The position numbers and the translations under genes were made by a program. Below, one piece after another: positions 16,329 through 25,385 of a DNA stretch of 36,134 nt; position 1 is the stretch's first letter, and each line of letters begins with the position of its first letter. The notes below the pieces were generated by a model. It was not told the DNA's origin and did not search any database. It was given only the letters and a program-made list of their open reading frames with translations. The DNA is from Deltaproteobacteria bacterium (lineage in GTDB: Bacteria > Desulfobacterota > Desulfarculia > Desulfarculales > Desulfarculaceae). The stretch covers positions 1 through 36,134 of the forward strand of contig JAJZPI010000018.1 in NCBI GenBank assembly GCA_021811275.1, read 5' to 3'.

Positions 16329-17371
16329 GGCCGCTGCCTTTCTCCCAGCAAGCCCTCGAACAACCCGATATAGGTCTGAACGGTATCGCCCCAGCCATGA
16401 TGCCGGGCCATGTAGGTCCTGGCCGAGCGAACCCGTGCCGGGCCGGGCGGGTTGACCAGGAGTTCGCCCAAGGCTTCGGCCAGGCCGGCCGTGTCGTTGT
16501 AGGGGGTTATCCGTCCCATGCCCAAGCGCTGGGTCAGGGGACCCTGCAGGATAGGCGCCTCGCAAGCCACCGGCAGGCCGGCCCGCAGGTAGTGCGTCAC
16601 CTTGGAGCTGTCATTATCGAAGGGCTCGGGACCCGCGGCCAGGGCCAGACCGGCGGCGGCCCAGCGCAGGTAGGTCCAGACTTCCCTTGGCGGCTTTTCG
16701 CCGTGGTCCTTCACCAGCGCCGACACCCGCCGGCGGCGGCCATAGAGGCCGCTTTTGTTGCGCCCCAACAAATGAACCTGGGCCTGGCCCTCCAAGGCCC
16801 GGGCCACCCGGTTGAGCATCGTCACTTGGCGCGAACTGGCCAAGGAGCCCGCGTAGATCACCGCCGGCCGTCGACGGTCGAAAGGGTTGGGGCCCAGGGC
16901 GGGCAGTCTGGCGGGGCAGCCGGTGGGAGCGATCGCGCAGGGCAGCCCCCGGCCATACAGAAGGCTCCATCGCTCCCGGTTCTCGCGGTTGTTGAAGGTC
17001 ACTGCCTGGGCGCGGCGGCTGATGGCCAGCTGCGCCCGCAGTAGATTATCGCGCTGACCTTGGTCGCGGGCCGGGTGGCGCTCGTCGACCACCCTGACCA
17101 GGCGCGCGACCAACGGTCCCTCGAACCCTTCGGCCAAAAAGATGGACTGGTGGTAACAGGTCTTTACCAGATCATAGGCGCGGCGGCCCTGGAGAGCCTC
17201 AAGCGGCAGCACCGGCAGACCCTCGAGGTGGCCGGCGCGCACCACCGGAGCGACAATGTCGGCCTCTACCCCCCGCGCGCGAAGGCCGGAGGCCAGGGCC
17301 AGCAAGCGGACCAAGTCTATGCCCGGCGACCGGACGCGGGGGTCATGGGGGAATAGCAACGCGACTTTCAT
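16325..17371 (-). CDS. Glycosyltransferase (GT-B fold, GT1/GT4-like)
   Basis: A 348-residue protein starting MKVALLFPHDPRVRSPG at ATG 17371, which overlaps the preceding stop (ATGA). The longer frame to 17422 is inside the upstream gene. The N-terminal half has the acceptor-side elements DLVRLLALASGLRARGVEAD and AVTFNNRENRERWSLL. The C-terminal half has AVIYAGSLASSRQ, VHLLGRN and FDNDSSKVTHYLRAGLPVAC, typical of the donor-binding domain of GT-B enzymes. The classic E-x7-E is not clear. It is the middle gene of the minus operon and is followed by the radical SAM gene with a 4-bp overlap. Donor and acceptor are unknown. Confidence 0.82.
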   Translation of the reverse strand: MKVALLFPHDPRVRSPGIDLVRLLALASGLRARGVEADIVAPVVRAGHLEGLPVLPLEALQGRRAYDLVKTCYHQSIFLAEGFEGPLVARLVRVVDERHPARDQGQRDNLLRAQLAISRRAQAVTFNNRENRERWSLLYGRGLPCAIAPTGCPARLPALGPNPFDRRRPAVIYAGSLASSRQVTMLNRVARALEGQAQVHLLGRNKSGLYGRRRRVSALVKDHGEKPPREVWTYLRWAAAGLALAAGPEPFDNDSSKVTHYLRAGLPVACEAPILQGPLTQRLGMGRITPYNDTAGLAEALGELLVNPPGPARVRSARTYMARHHGWGDTVQTYIGLFEGLLGERQRP

Positions 17372-19995
17372 GCCTGTCCAAGGCCGGCGGCCTGTAGACG
17401 CGCGGCCAGGTGACGGCAACAATTAACGGCTATCTGCGGATAAAGGAGCATGGCTTCTTCCAGGTGGCTGGCGCTGATCACCAAGGCCTCGCCCGGCTCC
17501 AGCACCAAGGCGGCGAGCCTCCCGGGGCCGGGGGCGAACAGCTCCACCGCACCCAGGATATCGCCTGCCTTCAGCTCGCCCACTGGCAGCCGGCCCTCGT
17601 CAACCGCTCCGCGAAACAAGCCCACTCGGCCCGCCATGATCAGGTAAAGGTCGGCCGCGGGTAGATCGGGACCCAGCAGCGTCTGGCCGGCGGTCAGGGT
17701 GGCCTTGGTGGCCAGTTGGGCCACGGCCATGATCTCACCCAGGCTCAGCCCCGCGAATATTTCAAATCTCTTGAGCTGTTCCATCCGCACTATGGCCTCC
17801 GGTCGAATTGCTTCGCGGCCCGCGCAGCGTTGCGCGGTGAAGGTGGCGGCATCGCGCACGCCAGCGTCTTCGTCGAAGAGCAGGGCCGCCGCGGTGGGCA
17901 GCCAATGCTGCCCTGGGCGTTGTTCGCCCATGGCGTAGACGGCCAGCATCCGCGTCAAGGTATCGGCGGAATGGGCCAGTTGGTTGAGCGCCTCCACCAT
18001 CCCGGCCGGGCGCTGCACGGGCAACAGCCGCCTGCCTCTCTCGACTTTGGCCGAAAGTGGAATGGTGTCGATGAGGGGTACCAGATAGCGGGTCAGCTCG
18101 GGGCTGAGCGCGGATTCCACCAGCTCCACCACCGCGGCGGCCTGGGCGGAGCGCAGAGCCGAATACATAAGCCTCATGTCGGCATGCTTCACCCAAAGGG
18201 CCTGGAAGACGAGGTCCAGGGTCTGCTCGTTGGCTTGCCGCAGATGGGTGGCCAGCAAATCCAGGCCCACCGACGATGTTTGCCGGGAAAGGGTCTCCAG
18301 GGCGGCCAGGCGGTCGTAAAGGTCCAGGGCCTGCCGGCCCACGAAAGGCAGAAGGTCGAAGCCCTGCAGGCCCGCCCGGCGCAGTACCTCGAGGATTCCC
18401 CGTTGCACACGGTGGCCGGAGGAAATAAGGGCTCCGACCAGGTAGGGCTGGGCGGAAGGCCCCGTGGCGACCAGGGCCTCTATGGCGGCCCGGCGCACGG
18501 CCTCCTGGTCGTCGAGCATGATGACCAGCCGGTGAATCGCGCGTACATCTGGAGAACGCGCCAAGGCCAGGGCGGCTTGAACCCGCGTCTCCATTTCCGG
18601 GTCATCCAGCAGGGGCAGGGCCTCGGCGGGTTCCAGAATCAAGGTTTCTTGCTCGCGGGAGTCCGGCCCGAACCGCTCCATGTCCACTGGAAAGACCAAA
18701 TGGTAGCCCACGCTGGCCGGCTGCAAACGGTCGTAGTCGGGCAGGCCGGCAGCGATGACCTGCTTGAGGCTGCGGTAATAGCGGCGATGAAAACGCCAGG
18801 TTTCCGCCAGCCACCAGAGCGACAGGGCAAAGGCCACCACAACCAGCAGGCGCAGAGGCGCGCCCCCCAAAAGCAGCATCAAAAGCGAGCCCAGGATGAC
18901 ACCGAACTTGACCACAGTGCCCCTGACGAAGACCCGACACCAACCGACCGCCTGCCGGGGAACCAAGCCGAAAAGCACCTTGTTCACCGGTCCGGCGATG
19001 GCCTGCTGCGCCAGGCGCAGGAAGAACTGCCCGGCTGCGGCCAGGTAGATGTTGAAGGCCAGCCCCAGGCCGGCGAAGACCAGACTGAAGCAGACGGGTT
19101 GCACCAGGCTGGCCGTGGAGAGCCCCATCCGCTTGTATAGCCGGCTGGCCATGAACAGCATCAAGAATATGACCAGGCTCATGCCGCCCCGAAACAGGCC
19201 CAGGAAGGATGTCAGGGTGGCCTCGCTGGCGAATGCCTGGTTGCAAATGACGTTGAACAGATAGCTGAATATGGGCAGCAGCAGATTGGGCAGAAGGCCC
19301 AGAACCAGCAGGAACCGCACCACCGGGTAGGTTTTCACCAGCTCGGGGATACGGGACCAACCGATGGCGGCGTCTGGTTCCCGGGAAGCCTGCGCGGCCT
19401 GGACCCGGCCCAAGGCCCCGCTGCTCAGATAGATGCCCAGCCCCAACCACAGTAGGCCGAAAAGGGGCAGGCTCAGGTCGGGGTCGGGCAGCCGCCGCAG
19501 GGTAGGAGTGAGAAAATTGCCCAGGGTGGTGCCCAACACCTGGGCCGCCGTGCAGAGCGGGAACAGACGCCGGCCTTGCCGGGTATCGAATCGCTCCGAG
19601 GCGATGTTCCAAAGGTAGACCAAGAGCACCGAGTCCTGCAGGTATAGAAGCTGAAAGAGAATCGCGTAGGACGCGGTCACCCCTCGGCCCACCAGGTAGT
19701 AGATGGCCAGCACGGCCAGAGCGTAAAAAATAACGAATCCCGCGAGCAGGCGCGCATCGTTCCAGCGGCGGCCCAGGCGCTCCAGCCAGCCCAGCATGAC
19801 GAGGGTCAAGAGGCCGTTCAACAGCAGCATGAGGGGCATCTCATGCACGCCGTAGCGCTTGATGAAGGAGCTGTCTACGTAGTTACGCCACAAGGCCACG
19901 GCCAGGAACAGGCCGAAGAACACTATGGCAAAGCGCAGCAACGGGCGTCTTTCCGAAGGATAGACGTTGAGGGTGCGTTGCCAGAAGTCTCTCAT
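17368..19995 (-). CDS. MFS-like membrane protein fused to HEAT repeats and a cyclic-nucleotide-binding domain
   Basis: An 875-residue protein in three parts. Residues 1 to about 410 carry around a dozen hydrophobic helices in an MFS-like or ATP/ADP-carrier-like fold (LRFAIVFFGLFLAVALWRNY, then VLLVYLWNIASERFDTRQGR). Residues about 445-690 are HEAT-like helical repeats (LLDDPEMETRVQAALALARS, MLDDQEAVRRAAIEALVATG). From about 735 a CRP-type cyclic-nucleotide-binding barrel follows: FEIFAGLSLGEIMAVAQL, LYLIMAGRVGLFRG, LKAGDILGAVELFAPGPGRL, ending LARLQAAG. The arginine of the phosphate-binding cassette may be kept (GRLAAL). It lies at the head of the minus glycan operon. Transport or sensing at the inner membrane is likely; the cargo is unknown. 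Confidence 0.85.
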   Translation of the reverse strand: MRDFWQRTLNVYPSERRPLLRFAIVFFGLFLAVALWRNYVDSSFIKRYGVHEMPLMLLLNGLLTLVMLGWLERLGRRWNDARLLAGFVIFYALAVLAIYYLVGRGVTASYAILFQLLYLQDSVLLVYLWNIASERFDTRQGRRLFPLCTAAQVLGTTLGNFLTPTLRRLPDPDLSLPLFGLLWLGLGIYLSSGALGRVQAAQASREPDAAIGWSRIPELVKTYPVVRFLLVLGLLPNLLLPIFSYLFNVICNQAFASEATLTSFLGLFRGGMSLVIFLMLFMASRLYKRMGLSTASLVQPVCFSLVFAGLGLAFNIYLAAAGQFFLRLAQQAIAGPVNKVLFGLVPRQAVGWCRVFVRGTVVKFGVILGSLLMLLLGGAPLRLLVVVAFALSLWWLAETWRFHRRYYRSLKQVIAAGLPDYDRLQPASVGYHLVFPVDMERFGPDSREQETLILEPAEALPLLDDPEMETRVQAALALARSPDVRAIHRLVIMLDDQEAVRRAAIEALVATGPSAQPYLVGALISSGHRVQRGILEVLRRAGLQGFDLLPFVGRQALDLYDRLAALETLSRQTSSVGLDLLATHLRQANEQTLDLVFQALWVKHADMRLMYSALRSAQAAAVVELVESALSPELTRYLVPLIDTIPLSAKVERGRRLLPVQRPAGMVEALNQLAHSADTLTRMLAVYAMGEQRPGQHWLPTAAALLFDEDAGVRDAATFTAQRCAGREAIRPEAIVRMEQLKRFEIFAGLSLGEIMAVAQLATKATLTAGQTLLGPDLPAADLYLIMAGRVGLFRGAVDEGRLPVGELKAGDILGAVELFAPGPGRLAALVLEPGEALVISASHLEEAMLLYPQIAVNCCRHLAARLQAAGLGQA

Positions 19996-20150
19996 TTACC
20001 TGCCCGGGCGTCCCATGGTGGTTTATCGCTTGTCATGGCTTTCGGCTTTCGGCGGGTACTATAATAGCAATAAATTCGACGACGCTCGCCGGTGCTCCGT
20101 TTTTTTCAAAGCGAGACGCGGTGATGAAACCCTCGCCCCGGGGATGACTT
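19996..20150. promoter_or_regulatory. Divergent promoter region of the two glycan operons
   Basis: This 155-bp gap between divergent operons is AT-richer than its surroundings. It holds TATAAT at 20060-20065 on the plus strand, with TATAGT overlapping on the minus strand, and a T-run at 20098-20106. No clear -35 boxes or inverted-repeat operators were found. Both operons probably start here. Confidence 0.4.
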
Positions 20151-21401
20151 ATGACCGGGCCTTCCCAAGCCCCAGCTTATCAAGGGCAGTCCCACCGCTT
20201 GCGCCGGGTTCTGCTCTACACCCACAATTCCATCGGTCTGGGCCATGTCATCCGCTGTCTGGCGGTCATCGACGGCATGCGGCGGCATCGCCCTGATCTG
20301 GATTTCCTGGTAATCACCGGCTCTGCCTTGCCCCAGGTCTTTTTGACCGAACGGGTGGAGGTGCTCAGGCTGCCGGGCCTGCGCCAGGACCTGGAGCTGG
20401 GGCAGCGGGTTTTGCGGCCTCGTTTACTGACCAGCCTGTCGGTTTCGGACCTGGTGAAGCTCCGGCGGCGGTTGATCAGCTCGGCGGTGGACGGCTTTTG
20501 TCCGGACGCGGTGATGGTAGAGCATTATCCGGCCGGTTTGCAGGACGAGGCGTTGCCCCTGCTGGGTCTGGGGCCCGATTCCCGACGATCCCGAGACTAC
20601 GCCCTGGTGCATATAGGCCGCGGCCAGCCCTATCAGCCGCCCTGGCCCACGGCGCAGGCCCTCTCCTTGGAAAACTTACTCGAGGCCTACGATTTCCTCT
20701 ATGTCCTGAACCATCCCGAGCATGACCTGGCCCCGGCGGAAAGCGCCCAAGCGGAGGCTATCGGCAACCGCCTGCGCTACCTGGGGCCGGTGGCCAGCCG
20801 CCTGCGCGGCGAGCTTCCTTCGCGCCGGGAGGTGCTGGCCCGCTTTGGCCTAGAGGAAAGGGGCCTGGTTTTGATCAGCCTGGGCAGGGGCGGTCCCGTG
20901 CTGGACATGGCCCGGAGCCTGCTTTCCGCCCTGCCTGCCGCCGGCCTGGACGGCCGCGGAGCGGTGATGGTCCTGGACCCCTATCTGGAGCCCGAGGCCG
21001 TGACCGCTCTCAGGGATATCGCACGGCAGGCCGGCGCGACGGCTGTCAACTTCGTCCCCTATCTGGTGGAGGCGGTTGCGGCCGCCGATTTGGTGGTCTG
21101 CCGGGCGGGCTACAATGCCATCACCGAGTTGCTGATGACCGGCGCGCCGGCCTTGGTGGTGCCGGAGCGGCACCCCAGCGGGGAGCAGGAGAGGCGCTGC
21201 CGAAGCCTGCCGCGGGAACACATCCTGGTGGCCAAAGAACAGGAAATTGTCTCCGGCGGAGCGGCCGGCCTGCTTGGCCGGGCCGGAGGTCTCCGGCCCG
21301 GCCCGGGCCGTGACGACATCGATAAGTATGCCGTGGGCGGCAGGATGGTCGAGGACCTGGAGACCTGGCTGGCTGCCCGCGAGCGGCGCGCCGGGCCATG
21401 A
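20151..21401 (+). CDS. MurG-like predicted glycosyltransferase (GT-B fold)
   Basis: A 416-residue protein with GGGGA eight bases before the ATG. It starts RRVLLYTHNSIGLGHVIRCL, the N-terminal glycine-rich acceptor loop of MurG/GT28-like enzymes (family pattern GxGHxxR). The C-terminal half has VLISLGRGGPVLDMARSLLS, VNFVPYLVEAVAAADLVVCR, AGYNAITELLMTGAPALVVP and GEQERRCRSL, the donor-site pattern seen in MurG and related transferases. No signal peptide or membrane helix is seen. It is the first gene of an operon whose three members overlap by 4 bp each. The donor sugar is unknown. Confidence 0.85.
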   Translation: MTGPSQAPAYQGQSHRLRRVLLYTHNSIGLGHVIRCLAVIDGMRRHRPDLDFLVITGSALPQVFLTERVEVLRLPGLRQDLELGQRVLRPRLLTSLSVSDLVKLRRRLISSAVDGFCPDAVMVEHYPAGLQDEALPLLGLGPDSRRSRDYALVHIGRGQPYQPPWPTAQALSLENLLEAYDFLYVLNHPEHDLAPAESAQAEAIGNRLRYLGPVASRLRGELPSRREVLARFGLEERGLVLISLGRGGPVLDMARSLLSALPAAGLDGRGAVMVLDPYLEPEAVTALRDIARQAGATAVNFVPYLVEAVAAADLVVCRAGYNAITELLMTGAPALVVPERHPSGEQERRCRSLPREHILVAKEQEIVSGGAAGLLGRAGGLRPGPGRDDIDKYAVGGRMVEDLETWLAARERRAGP

Positions 21402-22117
21402 CCCAACTGCTCCTGCTGCGCCATGGGGAGAGCCTGTTCAACCAGCAGAGCCGCTACGCCGGCTGGCGGGATGTGGAATTGAGCCCCTTGGGACGCCGGC
21501 AGGCCCTAGCGGCGGGGCGGCTCGTGGCCTCGGCCGGCCTGGAGCTGGACATGGCCTTCAGCTCCTGGCTGAACCGCGCGCTGCACACCCTTTGGTTGGC
21601 ACTGCGGGGCATGGACCGTCCCTGGCTGCCCCATGCGGCCAGCTGGCGGTTGAACGAGCGGCACTGCGGGGCCCTGGAAGGCATGGCCAAGGCCGAAGCC
21701 CGGGAGCATTTCGGGGTCGCCGCCGTGGAGGCCTGGCGCGACGATATGGACTCCCCACCGCCCCTGCTGGATCAAGGCGATCCGCGCCACCCCGCCCATG
21801 ACCCCCGCTACGCCCGCCTGCCGGCTGCGGACCTGCCCGCCGGAGAATCCTTGCGGCAGGTCTTGGATCGCCTGCGGCCTTTTTGGGAAACGGACCTGCG
21901 CCCCCGCCTGAACCGGGGCGAACGGGTCCTGGTGGTCGGGCACGGAGTCTGCCTGTGGGGTCTAGCCAGGCTTCTGGCCGGTCCCGGCCTGCCCGTCTTC
22001 CGTCTGCCCAATGCCAATCCCTTGTTGATCGACCTGGGTCCGAGGTTGGAGATCACAGGCCTAGGCTATGCGGACCCCGACCGGGGCCTGCCCTTGCCGG
22101 GGCGTTTCCAGCCATGA
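21398..22117 (+). CDS. Histidine phosphatase, 2,3-BPG-dependent phosphoglycerate-mutase type
   Basis: A 239-residue member of the histidine phosphatase superfamily, close to GpmA in pattern but slightly short. The phosphorylated His is in LLLLRHGESLFN, followed by GWRDVELSPLGRRQA. The active-site arginine/glutamate segments are SSWLNRALHTLWLAL and NERHCGALEGMAKAEA, and the second catalytic His is in VLVVGHGVCLWGLARLL. It overlaps the glycosyltransferase stop (ATGA) and the next start (ATGA). It may be a true phosphoglycerate mutase, but a sugar-phosphate phosphatase or mutase role fits the operon equally well. Sequence alone does not decide. Confidence 0.85.
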   Translation: MTQLLLLRHGESLFNQQSRYAGWRDVELSPLGRRQALAAGRLVASAGLELDMAFSSWLNRALHTLWLALRGMDRPWLPHAASWRLNERHCGALEGMAKAEAREHFGVAAVEAWRDDMDSPPPLLDQGDPRHPAHDPRYARLPAADLPAGESLRQVLDRLRPFWETDLRPRLNRGERVLVVGHGVCLWGLARLLAGPGLPVFRLPNANPLLIDLGPRLEITGLGYADPDRGLPLPGRFQP

Positions 22118-24414
22118 ATGATCCCGGCCTGCCCGCATCGCGCTTTCGTCCTGACCGGCTGACCGACTGCCGTCAACTGGCCAAGCCTCGCCGTTGGCGG
22201 GGCCTGGGCGATACGGCGCGGGAAGGGGAGGAAGCCCGGGGACCTGCGCCCTTGCGCCTGCGCCTGCCCGCCCCCAGCCTGGAGGGCTGGGACTGCCTGG
22301 CCTTGTCCGCCCGCAACCTCGGCGAGGAGGCCCTGCTGGCCGGCCTGTACTTGTGGCACGGAGCGCCGGGCAGCGTTCCCATGGCTTTTTCCGGGGGAAG
22401 GGCCCTACTCCCGCCGGGCCGAACCACCATCCTCGTCTTCGCCCGGCGCGACTTCGGAACCTACGGTCCGGCGGGCCTCTGGTCCAGGGTCAAGTCACTG
22501 GAGCTGGTGGTGGCCAAGGAAAAGGGCGGCCAACCGGGTCAAGCCGCCATTCACCTGGGCGAGCTTTGGGGGTGGAAGTTGAGCACGCCCAGAGGGCCCC
22601 GCCTCTCGCCTTCCGGACTGGCCGACCTGCTGCTGCCCGGCGCGGAACCCGTCCGCGCTCAACATGGCCTGGATCATCCTGGGCTACGGGTGCCGCCGCC
22701 GCATATGCTTCCCAGGTCGTCAGCGGACGAGTTGCTGGCCGGCCAGGTCTTGGGGGAGCGCATCGGCTGGCCTTGGGATTGGGAGGCCGATCCCCGGCAA
22801 GCCCTGGAATGGCGTCATTTCCTGCACCGTCACCACGATCTGCGCACCTTGGCCCAGGCCTGGGCCGAGTCCGGACGGCGCGAACATCTGCGCGGGCTGC
22901 GCCGGCTGCTCAGGGATTGGATCCATAAGCACCCCGTGCCGGCGCCCGGCAACGGCGGCGCCGGCCCGGCCTGGGAAACGCTTTCCGCGGCCTGGCGGGT
23001 GCTGGAGTGGCTGTGGATACGAGAGCTGGCCTGGGGGGACCTGGGGCCTGAATTACGGGGCCTCATGCGGCGTTCGCTGTGGGAACACGCCAGGCACCTC
23101 GTTGATCATCAAGGCCATCCCAACAACTGGTCCCTGATCGAGGCCGCGGCCCTGGCCCTGGCCGGCCTGGAGTGGACCGAGTTAGCCGAGGCCGGGGCCT
23201 GGCGCGGCTTGGGCCTGCGCAGATTGGCCTTCCATTGCCGGCGGCAATTCAACTCCGACGGCTCGCACTGCGAGCTGTCTCCCCTCTATCAGGCGCTTTG
23301 TCTGCAGGCCCTGCTGCAAACCCGACGGGCCTGCCTGGCCAAATCGTGGCCCTGGCCCCGGCCGGCGGAGTCGGCCTTGATCCGAGGGCTGGATTACCTG
23401 GCCGCCCTGGTCAGACCCGATTTCTCCTGGCCGGCGCTGAACGACTCGGGCGGCGTCAATGGCGATTACTCGGCACTCTTCGCCTGGGCCGGCCAGGACC
23501 TGGGCAATGACCTGGATCGGCCCGCCTGGCTCTGGCTGGGCAGCCACGGACGCCGGGGGGCTCCGCCCAGCCCCGGCCCCAGGCGCTTGAGGCAAGCGGG
23601 CCTGGTGGTGTTGCGCGGCGATCGGCCGGATGCGGAGCACTGGCTGCTGTTGCGCGCCGGCCCTCCTGGCCTGGCCCACGCCCACGAAGATGGGCTGGCC
23701 CTGGAGGTTTTCGCTTCCACCCCTCGCGTGGTGGACCCAGGCATCAGCGCCTATGCGCCGGGACCGCTGACTGCCATGTACCGGCGAGCCGCCGCCCACA
23801 GCCAGCCCCTGTTGGACGGCCAAGGCGTACGCCCTGACCCGGCCCTCACTCGTTTGGAGCGCCGTCCGGGAGAGCTGCTGGCCATGGCGCAAGGGACCGC
23901 CGCCGCGGGAGCCATGGTAAGCCGCCAGGTGTCATGGGTGCGGGGCCGCTATTGGCTGGTGTGGGATCAGGCCTGGGGCTTGGATGGCGAGCACCTCTTG
24001 CAGGTGGGTTGGCAGCTGTTTCCCGGGCGCTGGCGCTGGCTGCGTCGGGCCCGCGCCATCAGGGCCGGCGACGGCTTCGAGCTGCGTCTGCTTTACGCCT
24101 CCGCCGACTCTGACTTCGATCTGGCCGTGGGCCGGCGCCGGACACCCAGAGGCTGGGTCTGCCTGGATGGACAAGACACGCCCTCTCCACATTGGCGGTT
24201 GCGGGTTCACGGAGCCTTGCCCCTGCGCGCCCTCTGGCTCTTGGCTCCTCAAAAAGGTTATCAAGCCGTGGAGTTGGCCGCCTCCCCAGGGAAGGAAGGC
24301 GTCGTCATTCGCGGTCCAGGAGGCGAGGTCGACCGCTGGGAACCCAGGACGAGGGCTGGCCAGTCTCCGGCGGCAGGGGATCCCGGCCATATCTGGCGAA
24401 AAAGTTGTCCATGA
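22114..24414 (+). CDS. Heparinase II/III-like protein
   Basis: A 766-residue protein starting at ATG 22114, which overlaps the previous stop by 4 bp. The first 190 residues look beta-rich (LPAPSLEGWDCLALSARNL). About 210-480 form an alpha/alpha toroid with HPNNWSLIEAAALALAGLEW and FNSDGSHCELSPLYQALCLQ. From about 505 the heparinase II/III beta-sandwich follows: LAHAHEDGLALEVFASTPRV, VDPGISAYAPGPLTAMYRRA and AHSQPLLDGQG, matching the HxHxD...DPG...R..AHN pattern of polysaccharide lyases. No clear secretion signal is visible at the N-terminus. Related proteins in biosynthetic loci trim or process uronate polymers. Its last 110 bp overlap the convergent GSCFA gene. Confidence 0.8.
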   Translation: MNDPGLPASRFRPDRLTDCRQLAKPRRWRGLGDTAREGEEARGPAPLRLRLPAPSLEGWDCLALSARNLGEEALLAGLYLWHGAPGSVPMAFSGGRALLPPGRTTILVFARRDFGTYGPAGLWSRVKSLELVVAKEKGGQPGQAAIHLGELWGWKLSTPRGPRLSPSGLADLLLPGAEPVRAQHGLDHPGLRVPPPHMLPRSSADELLAGQVLGERIGWPWDWEADPRQALEWRHFLHRHHDLRTLAQAWAESGRREHLRGLRRLLRDWIHKHPVPAPGNGGAGPAWETLSAAWRVLEWLWIRELAWGDLGPELRGLMRRSLWEHARHLVDHQGHPNNWSLIEAAALALAGLEWTELAEAGAWRGLGLRRLAFHCRRQFNSDGSHCELSPLYQALCLQALLQTRRACLAKSWPWPRPAESALIRGLDYLAALVRPDFSWPALNDSGGVNGDYSALFAWAGQDLGNDLDRPAWLWLGSHGRRGAPPSPGPRRLRQAGLVVLRGDRPDAEHWLLLRAGPPGLAHAHEDGLALEVFASTPRVVDPGISAYAPGPLTAMYRRAAAHSQPLLDGQGVRPDPALTRLERRPGELLAMAQGTAAAGAMVSRQVSWVRGRYWLVWDQAWGLDGEHLLQVGWQLFPGRWRWLRRARAIRAGDGFELRLLYASADSDFDLAVGRRRTPRGWVCLDGQDTPSPHWRLRVHGALPLRALWLLAPQKGYQAVELAASPGKEGVVIRGPGGEVDRWEPRTRAGQSPAAGDPGHIWRKSCP

Positions 24415-25330
24415 TAAGCTCCACCGCGGCCCGGTTGACGTGGAAGTTTTCGCGGCCCCCGCTGTAGGCCGGCCGGCCCAGGAGCGGACAAAGGACCGTG
24501 GCGATCTCATAGGAGGGGAAATAGCTGACGTTGGCATGCCGGCAAGCGAATTCATCGGCCACCGCCCGCAGGGTGGACTTGGAGTTGCAGCTGGCGCTGA
24601 CTACGTCGGCGTCCTCGCGGAATGTGGCCCACAGGTGCACCGGCGACACCGTGACCACCAATCGGCAATCGGGGTTGTGCAAGGCCAGCAGTTCGTGGAT
24701 GCGCTCCAGGTTGTCCAGGTTTTCCTGGTAGCGGCTGACCCGGAAGCGATAGCGGTCCAGGTCCCCTCCCTCGTTGACATAGGGGCCGGCAGGCAGGCAT
24801 ATCACCGCCCCTTCCTGATGGTCCTGCCAAATTTCCGTCATGCCCAAGGTGAGGATCAACACCTTGGCTCGTTCCAACGCCCGCCGGGAGTGTTGGCGGT
24901 GTCTGGCGAAATCGGCCTCGGCCTGCTCCAGGGAGTCGTAGAGCACCACGCGTCTATAGGGGTCCTGGATGATCCCGCTGCGCGGGGCCACCCACCAGCG
25001 AGGCTGCGGACGCCAGTCGCCAAACGTGTATTCAAACACCTGGCGCATGGAAAAGACGTTATACAGCCGCTCCCAGGCAGCGCTGGCGTGCTTGGCCGCG
25101 GGGTGATGGGTCTCCTCGGCCACGTAATTAAACCCGCGCTCCAACAGCACCTGCTTGATCTCGCGGGCAAAGCAGGAACCCATGGATGCTATGGGCGTGG
25201 AGCGATCCAAACCCCAAGCCGGGACCGGCCCGCAGGGAAGAAACTCGCCGAGGCCTGGCGTGTCATAGGCCCCTGGCCAAACCTGCCATGGCTGGAATTG
25301 GTGTTGGGGATGCACGTCGGTGCGCGCCAT
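24305..25330 (-). CDS. GSCFA-domain protein (SGNH-hydrolase-like)
   Basis: A 341-residue protein whose residues 51-55 are exactly the family motif GSCFA (PIASMGSCFAREIKQVL). It continues with TLGMTEIWQD and SPVHLWATF, and ends with a conserved NFHVNRAAVELIMDNFFARY that may hold the catalytic His. ATG 25330 has GGAGG nine bases upstream; the open frame continues to 25408 without a better start. No signal peptide is seen. GSCFA proteins resemble SGNH esterases and occur in surface-polysaccharide loci, where acyl transfer or removal is suspected. Here it ends inside the heparinase-like gene on the opposite strand, so these neighbours are linked structurally but not co-transcribed. Confidence 0.88.
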   Translation of the reverse strand: MARTDVHPQHQFQPWQVWPGAYDTPGLGEFLPCGPVPAWGLDRSTPIASMGSCFAREIKQVLLERGFNYVAEETHHPAAKHASAAWERLYNVFSMRQVFEYTFGDWRPQPRWWVAPRSGIIQDPYRRVVLYDSLEQAEADFARHRQHSRRALERAKVLILTLGMTEIWQDHQEGAVICLPAGPYVNEGGDLDRYRFRVSRYQENLDNLERIHELLALHNPDCRLVVTVSPVHLWATFREDADVVSASCNSKSTLRAVADEFACRHANVSYFPSYEIATVLCPLLGRPAYSGGRENFHVNRAAVELIMDNFFARYGRDPLPPETGQPSSWVPSGRPRLLDRE

Positions 25331-25385
25331 GGGGCATGACCTCCGGTTCAAGCGAACTCCCGGCGCCTGATACCCAAGCAACCAT

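Noticed and set aside
22114-24414. Plain alginate lyase assignment
   Set aside because: The C-terminal sandwich pattern (HxHxD, DPG, AHS) fits heparinase II/III better; substrate remains unknown.
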